A stretch of 64,000 nt of DNA. Source: JBCCFX01 sp039029515 (GTDB lineage Bacteria; Planctomycetota; Phycisphaerae; Phycisphaerales; SM1A02). The DNA lies in the NCBI GenBank assembly GCA_039029515.1, contig JBCCFX010000001.1, positions 1 through 64,000 of the forward strand, written 5' to 3'. Both the position numbers and the translations under genes were made by a program. Under the pieces are notes generated by a model, which was not told the DNA's origin, searched no databases, and was given only the letters and a program-made list of their open reading frames with translations. Of this stretch, positions 1 through 8,184 are shown piece after piece. The first letter of the stretch is position 1. Each line of letters opens with the position of its first letter.

Positions 1-398
1 AGGATGTTGTCCACCCGGTGCATCAGCGACTCGATCACGGGGATCTTGTCGGAGACCTTGGCCCCGCCCAGGATGGCTACGTAGGGCCGGGTGGGGTTGG
101 TCAGCAGCTTGCTCAGCGCGTTGACCTCGCGCTCCACCAGCGCGCCCATGGCGCGGTCGGCGATGAGCTCGGCCACGCCGGCCACCGAGGCGTGGGCCCG
201 GTGCAGCGCGCCGAAGGCGTCGTCCACGTAGACGTCGCCCAGGCGGGCCAGCTTGCGGGCGAAGTCGGAGGCGTTCTCCTTCTCGCCGGGGTTGAAGCGC
301 AGGTTCTCCAGCACCATGACCTGCCCCCGGGACAGCTCGCGGCTCAGGAACTCCACGTCGTCGCCCACCATGTCGTGGGCGATCAGGCCGTAGACTTC
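1..398 (-). pseudogene. pgk: Phosphoglycerate kinase fragment, foreign-looking, cut at both ends
   Basis: The minus strand reads as the middle part of phosphoglycerate kinase, the ATP-forming glycolytic enzyme. Recognisable blocks, in protein order, are VMVLENLRFNPGEKEN, VYVDDAFGALHRAHAS and AILGGAKVSDKIPVIES, which fit roughly residues 85-220 of a usual protein of about 395 residues. The C-terminal half runs off the left edge. The N-terminal nucleotide-independent part is absent: the frame instead continues, without a stop, into the unrelated secreted protein at 398-845. Almost every third codon position here is G or C, much more extreme than in any other gene of the window. That base bias plus the abrupt family change at about 385-415 suggests a chimeric assembly join rather than a native gene. 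The right boundary is approximate. The family call is firm; the interpretation of the join is an inference. Confidence 0.85.
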
Positions 399-845
399 GA
401 GGGCGCGCGTTCGCCGAACGCGGGGCATTCGTGTCTGTTGCTCAGGCGTGAGAACGGCATTGATCTGGTTAAAGAGGGTGTCGTCGACGTTCTCGACCTT
501 GGTGGACAAACCGAAGTAATCGTCGAGCGCATCTTCGAGTGCACTGCGAGGCGGAATCTCAAAGGCATTCAGCCGCATCTGGTCCGCAAAGCCGATGACA
601 CGATCTTGAAACCGTTGGATATCCGTATCGCGCAGGGTGCGGAATCGTTGCCGGTAGGCATCGTGGTGTGGCTCGATGGCCATGCGTTGGGCGTCGGAAA
701 GGCCCAGAATGTCCGCGTATCGACGGAGCTCAGATGTGGTCACCGGATCCGGCACGCCGGGCATGGCCTGGGCGAGTGCTCGCGGGGTGAAGCCGAAGAG
801 CAAGGCGAGAAAAAGGCCCATTCGCGCGGTGAATCGAAGCTTCAT
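398..845 (-). CDS. Secreted Spy/LTxxQ-like helical protein, 3' end lost at a join
   Basis: It starts with an ATG at 845 preceded by AGGAG six bases upstream. The first 26 residues form a signal peptide (hydrophobic GLFLALLFGF, then ALAQA). The rest is a charged helical protein with two weak copies of the pattern 'LGLSDAQR' and 'LTPEQQTRM', which resembles Spy/CpxP or generic planctomycete LTxxQ proteins that act in the periplasm. The family assignment is tentative. The reading frame does not end natively: around 385-415 it runs straight into phosphoglycerate kinase sequence, so the true C-terminus is missing. It is divergent from the metalloprotease at 1064, with about 220 bases between the starts, which probably hold both promoters. 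Confidence 0.6.
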
Positions 846-1063
846 GCTGATCTCCTGCCGACGATTCGGCAATCCCGGTCTTCACTGTCCATCAATTCTA
901 CCCGCGGCAGCACGGCGGTTGCTCTCGGAATCGTTCGGCTGAAACCGGAACTGGGGCTGGTCCGGACCCTCAGAGAATCCGATAATGCGGAGGAGTCTGG
1001 CAAGGAAAATCCACTCGGGTTTCCAGACTCCCTGATTTGGGGTTCGCCACGGAGGTCTCGTCC

Positions 1064-4000
1064 ATGCGCTATTCGATGCGTCTCGTTGCCGCCGCCTGCC
1101 TGAGTGCGGCGTTCGTCGGCTCCTCAGCTGGACTCACGTCGAGCGAGCCTCCCGTGGACATCCCGCCAGCACCCGCGGCCGATCCGGTCATGCCACCCGG
1201 CATGGCGGGGATGCCGATGCCCGGCGGTTCCTCACCCAAGGCATTCCCGTCATTCGACACCGTCGCCAAGAACTACACACGAGTGGTCTCCTCACGTGAT
1301 GGTGCCGCATCGTTTTACACCGTGTGGAAGCGTGAGAAAGATGCTCAGATTCTCCTGGAGCTTCCTCGGAACTTTGAGAAGCAGAAACTGTTCGTCGCCT
1401 TTACGGTTGCCGGCGGCACGGAAACCGCAGGCGTACAGACCGGCGATATTTATGCGTACTGGAAACGCTTCGACAAGCGACTCGCGCTGATCGAACCGAA
1501 TTACGCAGTTCGTTCCACTGGCGATCTGGAATCTCGCAAGGGGCACGAACGGGTCTTCACTGATCGCGTCATTCTCGATGTTCCGATCGCCACGATGGGG
1601 CCGGGCGGTGGTCCGGTCATCGATGGCGATGCGCTCTTCGTCGGCCGCGCTGGGCAGTTCTTCGGCCCGATGACCATGGGGGCGAATCCGATGTTGGCGC
1701 GGATCGTCAAAGCGAAGGCGTTCCCACGCAACATTGAACTCGCGTTTGAGATGCCGATGCAGGGTGGCCGGCTGGGTACGCTGCACTACTCCATCAGCGA
1801 ATTGCCGAGTGCTCGTGGATATAAACCGCGTGCTGCCGATGCGCGCGTTGGTTACTTCACCACGACTTATCGCGATATCGGGCATCCCGATCGAGATACG
1901 CCGTATGTGCGGTACATCAATCGTTGGGATCTTCAGAAGCGAGATCCGAAGCTCTCGATGAGCCCGCCGAAGGAACCCATCGTGTTCTATCTCGAACACA
2001 CGATTCCAGTGCGGTATCGTCGCTGGGTTCGCGATGGTGTCCTCGAATGGAATAAGGCATTCGAAGAGATCGGCTTTGTCGATGCGATTGAGGTCTATCA
2101 ACAGGACGCCGCAACCGGCGTCCATATGGATAAGGATCCCGAAGACGCGCGATACAACTTCATCCTCTGGACGAATGCCAATATGGGCTTTGCCATCGGC
2201 CCGAGCCGTGTGCATCCTGAGACGGGCGAGATCCTCGATGCCGACGTCGTGATGGATGAAGGCTTCATCAGTGGATGGGTTCGGACGTACGAAGACCTGG
2301 TGTCTGAGCGTGCCATGCAGCATCTTGATGCGCACACGCGTACCTGGCTCGCATCGCGCCCGCAGTGGGATCCGCGACTGCGTCTCGCGCCGCCCGCCGA
2401 ACGTCAGGGCATGCGCGAACGCATGGCGATGGAACGTTTGGCTCGGTTCGGGATGCCATTCGGCGATCACGAAGCAGCGCAGGCTGACGCGAGCCTCCTG
2501 GGCGACAACAGGTTTGACGGACTTGCAGGTCGATTGAGTCAGGTGAACGGCGCGTGCGAGTGCGCGCGGCATGCCGGCTTCGAGCTTGCGTTGATGCGCA
2601 TGAGTCACGATGTGTTGTGCGACCTCTCGCGCCCGGCGCCGTCGAGCGAAAAGAAGGACGTCCTGGCCGATCCAGTCTCCGGGACGTGGGAAGGCGAGGT
2701 GGAAGTGCCCGGACAAGTCATTCCGTTCGTCATGGAACTGATGATGATGCCGGACAAGTCGGTGCGCGGATCGTTGAACGCGATGATGTTCTCTGGCGAG
2801 ATGGAAGGCATGTATGCCGAAGGCAGCCGTCAGCTCACGATGGACATGATGATCCCGGATGGTCCGGTGGTTGAGATCGAATTCACCGTTGGCGACAACG
2901 AGATGGAAGGATCCGGCACCGCAGACGGTGAGACAATTCCGCTTCGTGCGCGTCGAACCGGCGGCGCGGCGGAAGACTCGGAAGGCGATGTCGTCGCCGG
3001 TGATGGATCCGATCCTGATGCGGACTACTCGGCCATGGCCTCAACCGATGACGACGAATACGGCGACGAATCGGGCGACAATGAAGGTGACGCCGACGAT
3101 GCCTCGCCGGAACCAGCGCCTCAGATTGACGACCTGCTCGATGGTGTACCCGAGGAGTTCATCGGGCCGCTCCTGAAGTCCGTCGTGATGCACGAGGTCG
3201 GTCATACGATCGGCCTTCGCCACAACTTCAAGGCGTCAACGGTGTATTCGCTCGAAGAGATGAACAACGCGGCCCACGAGGGCAAAGCGATCACGGGTTC
3301 CGTCATGGATTACATCCCGGTCAACATCAACCACGAGGTTGGCGAAACGCAGGGTGCGTACGCGATGACCACAATCGGCCCGTATGACTACTGGGCGGTT
3401 CAGTACGGCTATACGACAGAACGGAATCTCGATCCGATTCTGGAACGTGTGTCGGATCCGGAGCTCGCGTTCGGTACCGATGAGGACAGTTGGGGATCCG
3501 ACCCGCGCATCGTCGTCTTTGATCTCGGGGCGGACCCGCTCGACTACGCCGACATGCAGATGAAGATGGTTCAGGAGCTTCGGACAGAGATTCTCGACCG
3601 CATCGTGGAAGACGGCGAGAACTGGGCGCGAGCTCGTGATGCATACGAACTGTTGCTCGGACGACATGTCAGTGCCGTATCGCAAGCGGCCAACTGGATT
3701 GGCGGTTCGGAGACCTATCGCGACCTCAAGGGCGATCCAGGCGATCGGCCATCGGTGGTGCCGATTGACACCGCGCAGCAACGCCGCGCCTTCGAGTTTG
3801 TGATGGCGAACGCCTTCGAGGACGAAGCGTTTGGTCTCACGCCAGAACTTCTGTCACGTATGACGGTTGAGAAATGGTGGGACGGTGACAACTTCCAGTC
3901 CCTGTTCGCGGATCCGGCATGGCCGCTCCACGAACGGATCCTCGGCATTCAGGCATCAGCGATGACCATGATGCTGAACCCGACCACACTTGCTCGTGTC

Positions 4001-4468
4001 TACGACAACGAGTTTCGCATTGACGTCGATGAGGATGCCCTCACGCTCCCTGAGATCATCAATGAAGTTTCGGACAACGTCTGGCGTGAACTTGATACGG
4101 CGCCGAAGCGCAAGCACACCGCGCGGAAGCCATTCGTTTCAAGCCTCCGGCGCAACCTGCAGCGCGAACATCTTGATCGCATGATCGACTTGTGCTTGCC
4201 GAACGAGTCATTTGGCGTCGCGGCCAAGCCGATCTCCAACCTGTCCGTGTATCGGCTGCGTGAGATTCAGAAGCAGATCGATGCGATGATCGAGAAGCAC
4301 GATCGTCGACTCGATCCATACACGATCGCACACCTGGCCGAAGCGTCGGTTCAGATCACCAAGGCGCTTGACGCTCAGTACATCTACAACACGGAAGACA
4401 TGAATTCCGGCGGTGGTGGCATTCCGCTGCTCTTCTTCGGGCAGGACCGAGGACAGACCGATCGCTGA
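1064..4468 (+). CDS. Secreted zinc metalloprotease (DUF5117/DUF4953 type) with an inserted domain
   Basis: A 1134-residue exported protease. ATG 1064 is chosen because GGAGG lies just upstream and the product begins with a signal peptide (MRYSMRLVAAACLSAAF). The zinc site is a full metzincin motif HEVGHTIGLRHNF at about residues 710-722, with a Met-turn-like SVMDYIP near residue 747. The flanking sequence fits the DUF5117/DUF4953 family of planctomycetes and Bacteroidetes. Between the N-terminal half and the active site, about residues 535-645 form an extra beta-rich block starting VSGTWEGEVEVPG, followed by a very acidic Asp/Glu/Ser linker up to about residue 690. The homologous family usually runs through here without such a block. 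Substrate is unknown. A terminator follows the stop. Protease call is firm; the insertion's role is unknown. Confidence 0.88.
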   Translation: MRYSMRLVAAACLSAAFVGSSAGLTSSEPPVDIPPAPAADPVMPPGMAGMPMPGGSSPKAFPSFDTVAKNYTRVVSSRDGAASFYTVWKREKDAQILLELPRNFEKQKLFVAFTVAGGTETAGVQTGDIYAYWKRFDKRLALIEPNYAVRSTGDLESRKGHERVFTDRVILDVPIATMGPGGGPVIDGDALFVGRAGQFFGPMTMGANPMLARIVKAKAFPRNIELAFEMPMQGGRLGTLHYSISELPSARGYKPRAADARVGYFTTTYRDIGHPDRDTPYVRYINRWDLQKRDPKLSMSPPKEPIVFYLEHTIPVRYRRWVRDGVLEWNKAFEEIGFVDAIEVYQQDAATGVHMDKDPEDARYNFILWTNANMGFAIGPSRVHPETGEILDADVVMDEGFISGWVRTYEDLVSERAMQHLDAHTRTWLASRPQWDPRLRLAPPAERQGMRERMAMERLARFGMPFGDHEAAQADASLLGDNRFDGLAGRLSQVNGACECARHAGFELALMRMSHDVLCDLSRPAPSSEKKDVLADPVSGTWEGEVEVPGQVIPFVMELMMMPDKSVRGSLNAMMFSGEMEGMYAEGSRQLTMDMMIPDGPVVEIEFTVGDNEMEGSGTADGETIPLRARRTGGAAEDSEGDVVAGDGSDPDADYSAMASTDDDEYGDESGDNEGDADDASPEPAPQIDDLLDGVPEEFIGPLLKSVVMHEVGHTIGLRHNFKASTVYSLEEMNNAAHEGKAITGSVMDYIPVNINHEVGETQGAYAMTTIGPYDYWAVQYGYTTERNLDPILERVSDPELAFGTDEDSWGSDPRIVVFDLGADPLDYADMQMKMVQELRTEILDRIVEDGENWARARDAYELLLGRHVSAVSQAANWIGGSETYRDLKGDPGDRPSVVPIDTAQQRRAFEFVMANAFEDEAFGLTPELLSRMTVEKWWDGDNFQSLFADPAWPLHERILGIQASAMTMMLNPTTLARVYDNEFRIDVDEDALTLPEIINEVSDNVWRELDTAPKRKHTARKPFVSSLRRNLQREHLDRMIDLCLPNESFGVAAKPISNLSVYRLREIQKQIDAMIEKHDRRLDPYTIAHLAEASVQITKALDAQYIYNTEDMNSGGGGIPLLFFGQDRGQTDR

Positions 4469-4494
4469 GTGATTCCGACATCATGATGACCACG

Positions 4495-4521
4495 ACGCGG
4501 GTTCTTCGGAGCCCGCGTTTT
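4495..4521 (+). terminator. Intrinsic terminator after the metalloprotease
   Basis: A ten-base-pair stem (ACGCGGGTTC pairing with GAGCCCGCGT, one G-T pair) closes a TTCG tetraloop and is followed by four T residues. It lies 27 bases past the protease stop. It also lies downstream of the convergent phosphatase gene ending at 4556, so it may serve both directions, although the T run favours the plus strand. Confidence 0.8.
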
Positions 4522-4555
4522 CATTGGGCGTGTGATGTCGGGTGGTGATGAGTCC

Positions 4556-6208
4556 CTAGTTCGTCACGCGGACCGAGACCATGGTGGTGTCATCTGACCA
4601 GGGCACGTTGGCCGCGAATTGTGCGACATCGTCGAACATCGCATTGACCTCATCGTGTGCCGCACGTCGCCCCTGGAGGCGTTCGAGGAGCCGCTCGCGA
4701 CCGTATGCATCGCCTTCAGCATTCGTCTGCTCGATGACACCATCGCTGTACACGAAGACGCGGCTGTCGGGCTTCGCCTGACATGTGACGCTCGTGAACT
4801 GATGATCGTCAAGAATGCCGATCGGAATGTTCGGCGAGGGATCGAACGGTCGAATTGAACCATCCGGATCAATGAATGCGCCGTGTCCGTGGCCGGCATC
4901 GACGTATTCCAGCGTGCCATCGGCATGGAACATGCCGACCCACAGGGTGACGAATCGACCTTCATCCGTCCGGTCGGCGAGGTATCGATTGAGTTCGTTC
5001 ACGGAAGAACACAGATCGCCCGTCGTGCTCAGGGTTGCATGCAGAAACGACTGCCCGAGCGCCATGACAAGCGCGGAGTCAATGCCGTGGCCGGCAACAT
5101 CTCCAAGGAGCATGATCGTGCGTTCATTGTCAAGCGTGAAGATGTCAAAGAGGTCGCCCGCGACGACCATTCCTGGCACTGTTCGTAGCGCGTAGTCGAG
5201 TAGGCCGACCGTGCCGGAAGGAGCGGGCATGATGACCTGCTGGACATGGCGGGCTGCCTGAAGATCCGCCTGCAACTGTTGCTGCCGACGTTCCAGTTCC
5301 GAGCGTCGAATCGATGACAACGCAAGCGCGAATGCTCGGGATAGAAGTCGGCAGAACGAGGCCGCATCGGGCGCGATGGCCTGTTCCTCACCGCGGGCAT
5401 CCAGGTATAGGAATCCTTCAATCGTATCGCCGAAGAACATCGGCGCGCACAGCGCCGAGTGAATCTGCAGTTGCACGATGCTCTGCCCAGTGACGACTTG
5501 CGCATCATCGGAACCGCGCATCATGACAATGTCGCCGGCAGCGGCTTGACGGACAAGTGAACGACTGAAGCTGAACGAAGTCGGATCCGATGAGTCGCGA
5601 AGTGCTTGTGCGACAAGTTCCACGTCGCTGGACGTTCCGATGGGACGAAGAAACGCCGCGCGAGCGAATCCGCTTCCATCGATGGCGGTCTGAAGAGCGA
5701 CTTCGTAAAGGGCGGCTTCATCCGGCACGGCGACGAAGCGTTCGATCACCTCGGAGAGCAGGGTGAGACGCTGGTTCGCGTAGTCGTCTTTCAATGCAGG
5801 TTCGTGCGAGAGCCGCGTGCGTGATTCAGCGGTGTCATCCACCAGCGGGGCAGCGATGACGGCTTCGCGTGTTCCAATACTCACACGGTAATCACACGGA
5901 CCGAATGCGATTGAGTCGGCGTGATTCAGCGGCGTTGGTCGATGTGGTGCGAGCGGTACGCCGTTGAGTTCCGTGCCGGCTTTGGAGCCAAGATCCACGA
6001 GGAACCACGCGCCATCGCGAGCGAAGAGCTTGGCATGCCGGCGCGAAATGGTCTCCACGGGCAGGCAGAGCTCATTCTCCACGAGACGGCCGACGTGCGC
6101 GAAGCCGCCGGGTTCGAGCGCATGTTGAGCGACGGGCTCTTGCCCCAGTGCTTCAAGCGTCAGGCCGAGGTGTGACATGCGGGGGTGATCCATACGGGCG
6201 GAGGGCAA
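4556..6208 (-). CDS. FHA-GAF-SpoIIE type PP2C phosphatase
   Basis: A 550-residue soluble signalling protein. Residues about 35-110 are a forkhead-associated domain (VGRLVENELCLP, SRRHAKLF, DLGSKAGTELNGV), which binds phosphothreonine. Residues about 150-305 look like a GAF sensor. Residues about 315-548 are a SpoIIE/RsbU-type PP2C phosphatase with acidic metal-binding motifs (AGDLFDIF, DVAGHGIDSAL, YSDGVIEQ, SDDTTMVSV). Such proteins usually dephosphorylate an anti-sigma-factor antagonist, but no antagonist or anti-sigma gene is visible nearby. The start is uncertain: ATGs at 6208, 6193 and 6178 are all possible and none has a strong ribosome site. It diverges from the kinase/CHAD operon, sharing the intergenic region at 6209-6325. 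Confidence 0.88.
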   Translation of the reverse strand: MPSARMDHPRMSHLGLTLEALGQEPVAQHALEPGGFAHVGRLVENELCLPVETISRRHAKLFARDGAWFLVDLGSKAGTELNGVPLAPHRPTPLNHADSIAFGPCDYRVSIGTREAVIAAPLVDDTAESRTRLSHEPALKDDYANQRLTLLSEVIERFVAVPDEAALYEVALQTAIDGSGFARAAFLRPIGTSSDVELVAQALRDSSDPTSFSFSRSLVRQAAAGDIVMMRGSDDAQVVTGQSIVQLQIHSALCAPMFFGDTIEGFLYLDARGEEQAIAPDAASFCRLLSRAFALALSSIRRSELERRQQQLQADLQAARHVQQVIMPAPSGTVGLLDYALRTVPGMVVAGDLFDIFTLDNERTIMLLGDVAGHGIDSALVMALGQSFLHATLSTTGDLCSSVNELNRYLADRTDEGRFVTLWVGMFHADGTLEYVDAGHGHGAFIDPDGSIRPFDPSPNIPIGILDDHQFTSVTCQAKPDSRVFVYSDGVIEQTNAEGDAYGRERLLERLQGRRAAHDEVNAMFDDVAQFAANVPWSDDTTMVSVRVTN

Positions 6209-6325
6209 ACGTCGACGATCGAAGTGTACCGAAGGGGCCTGACGGCATCCAAAGTACCGCTAGGGTCCGATCAGGCCATGCGATATACTGAAGGGTCTGC
6301 AGATCGACGCCAATTGGAGGTCTTG

Positions 6326-7111
6326 ATGTCCTGGACGCCTACGCAGGATGATTTGAACGCATCAAATGGGAGCGAGCGGACCGATCGAGATGCCCGGTCC
6401 GGCTCGCTGGCCCCAGCTGATATGTTCATCGATGGCTCCGCTCCAGTCGACATCTCGGAGTATCCGGGACGCCTGATCGTGGTTGAAGGGACGGATAACG
6501 CCGGCCGCTCGACGCAGATCGCATTGCTCCGCGAATGGCTCGAATCCCGTGGATTCGGCGTGGCGCACACGGCGCTTCGCCGTGGCCGGCTCGCCTCGGA
6601 AGGTCTCGAATCGGCGAAGCAGGGGCATACGCTCGCGCCGATCACGATGGATCTGTTCTACGCGACGGATTTCGCCGATCGTCTGGACAACTTCATCCTG
6701 CCTTCGCTCAGAGCGGGCTTCGTCGTGCTGACCGATCGCTACGTCTACTCGACCATGGCGCGATCCATCGTTCGTGGCGTCGACCCCGAGTGGATCGGTG
6801 ACATCTATCAGTTCGCGCCGCGTCCGCACGCCAGCTTCTATCTGAAGATCGGCCTGGAACATCTCATTCCGCGCGTTCTTGCCAAGCGCGGCTTCGATTA
6901 CTGGGAATCCGGCCTGGACTTCCAGGAAGAGTCAGACATCTTCGCGTCGTTCGTACGCTATCAGACTCGACTGCTCAATACGTTCGATCAACTCGCGGTC
7001 GACCATGATCTTCGGGTCGTCGATGCGAATGGGTCGATCCGTGACTCGTTCGTTGCGCTCCGTGATGGCATCACTGAAGTGGTGTCCAGCATGCAAGGAG
7101 CGCGTGTATGA
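6326..7111 (+). CDS. Thymidylate-kinase-like P-loop protein A with altered Walker A (GRST)
   Basis: A 261-residue protein related to dTMP kinases. ATG 6326 has GGAGG six bases upstream; a TATACT box at 6284-6289 is a possible -10. The P-loop at residues 55-62 reads GTDNAGRS, so the Walker A lysine is arginine; the paralogue at 9797 keeps GIDGSGKS. The DRY motif (LTDRYVYSTMAR) and the shared block FADRLDNFILPSLRAG match the paralogue. The 46 residues before the fold are extra. Normal thymidine-binding motifs are not obvious, so true dTMP kinase activity is doubtful; it could be a regulatory subunit or a polyphosphate-linked kinase. It overlaps the CHAD gene by four bases (ATGA), the first of a translationally coupled run. 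Fold is firm, function inferred. Confidence 0.8.
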   Translation: MSWTPTQDDLNASNGSERTDRDARSGSLAPADMFIDGSAPVDISEYPGRLIVVEGTDNAGRSTQIALLREWLESRGFGVAHTALRRGRLASEGLESAKQGHTLAPITMDLFYATDFADRLDNFILPSLRAGFVVLTDRYVYSTMARSIVRGVDPEWIGDIYQFAPRPHASFYLKIGLEHLIPRVLAKRGFDYWESGLDFQEESDIFASFVRYQTRLLNTFDQLAVDHDLRVVDANGSIRDSFVALRDGITEVVSSMQGARV

Positions 7112-8184
7112 GTCGGAAGTCAAAGCAGAAGAAACCGGCAATGAACCCGCAGTCGGTCAAGCTGCCCGGCAAGTGGATCGACGGTTTGCGGCCTGACATG
7201 AAGGCTGTGGACGCTGCGCATCTCGTCCTGAAGGCTCGCCTCAAGAGTGTGGAAACCATGGTGCCGCTCGCCGCGGAGCATGCACACGAAGACGATAAGC
7301 ACATTCACCAGTTGCGCGTCGCCACCCGCCGGTCTGCAGCAGCGTTGCGCGTCTTCCGGTCGGTGTCACGGAAGAAACCGGCGGCTCGCATGGCCGATGC
7401 GCTTCGCACCCTGCGAAGAGCCGCAGGTGACGCACGAACACTTGATGTCCAATTGCTGGCGCTGCGTGGCATACGGGCGGAATTCACCGGTGGCGCACGC
7501 GTGCTGCTCGAAGAGTTCATCGACGACCTCATTCAACGACGTGTCGAAGCCCAGGACAATGTTCGTCAGGTCACCGGCGAGACGTCTGTCAGCCATCTCA
7601 AGAAACTACGCAAGCAACTCCTGTCGTCGCTTCGGTCCCCGAAAGTGCCGGTCGTGTTGTCGACATCGTCATCGGACAAGGGATTGCCGTTGTCGTTTCG
7701 ACAACTGGGAGAGCTGACGATGCCACGCGTCGCACAGGCGGTACGGCGTGCCGGCGAAGCTGATTTGCGCGTGATTGACAACCTCCATGAACTTCGTCTG
7801 CGGGGGAAACGATTGCGGTACGCGGCCGAACTGTTCCGATGCTGCGAGGGCGAATTGTTCGCATCGCGATACGAACGCCTGGAATCGTTTCAAGAGAGTC
7901 TTGGTGAAATCAACGATGCGCACGAGATGCTGGACACGGTTCAGGCATTCGTGACGCGCCGGCTCGAGCGTCGTCGCCAACTCCTGAACGGACGAAGCAA
8001 TGACATCCGTGATGCCCGCGCTGCAGCTGGCGATGAGCTGATCGAACAGTTCCGCCAGCGGCGCGATGATAGCGTTCGCATCTTTCTTGACGCGTGGCGC
8101 GCTGGCGCCTGGCAGGACTTGTGGCCGGTTGGTTCGAGTCGGAATGATCGGGTCGATGATGCGGCCGTCAGGACACGACCATGA
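7108..8184 (+). CDS. CHAD domain protein (polyphosphate-binding helical domain)
   Basis: A 358-residue cytoplasmic protein made mostly of a CHAD domain. The conserved histidine and basic positions are seen in HIHQLRVATRRSAAALRVF (about residues 62-82), LHELRLRGKRLRYAAELF (about 226-243) and LGEINDAHEMLD (about 264-275). CHAD domains are alpha-helical bundles with a strongly basic face that bind inorganic polyphosphate and often sit beside polyphosphate enzymes. Here it lies between a thymidylate-kinase-like gene (four-base overlap upstream) and a Ppx/GppA gene (four-base overlap downstream), which supports a polyphosphate role. The N-terminus (SRKSKQKK) is basic and probably disordered. No catalytic function is expected for the domain itself. 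Confidence 0.88.
   Translation: MSRKSKQKKPAMNPQSVKLPGKWIDGLRPDMKAVDAAHLVLKARLKSVETMVPLAAEHAHEDDKHIHQLRVATRRSAAALRVFRSVSRKKPAARMADALRTLRRAAGDARTLDVQLLALRGIRAEFTGGARVLLEEFIDDLIQRRVEAQDNVRQVTGETSVSHLKKLRKQLLSSLRSPKVPVVLSTSSSDKGLPLSFRQLGELTMPRVAQAVRRAGEADLRVIDNLHELRLRGKRLRYAAELFRCCEGELFASRYERLESFQESLGEINDAHEMLDTVQAFVTRRLERRRQLLNGRSNDIRDARAAAGDELIEQFRQRRDDSVRIFLDAWRAGAWQDLWPVGSSRNDRVDDAAVRTRP

Noticed and set aside
18..1103. Long plus-strand open frame antisense to pgk and the LTxxQ-like protein
   Set aside because: It has no recognisable family, is strongly biased to His/Gln/Gly/Val as expected for a GC-rich shadow frame, and the minus strand encodes clear protein families with a good ribosome site.
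1292..2716. Antisense frame of about 470 codons inside the metalloprotease
   Set aside because: Shadow of a long GC-rich gene; composition rich in Arg/His and no family motif.
6326..7111. TMK-like A as a decayed pseudogene
   Set aside because: The frame is intact, has a strong ribosome site, is tightly coupled to the next gene and keeps other conserved motifs; only the Walker A lysine differs.
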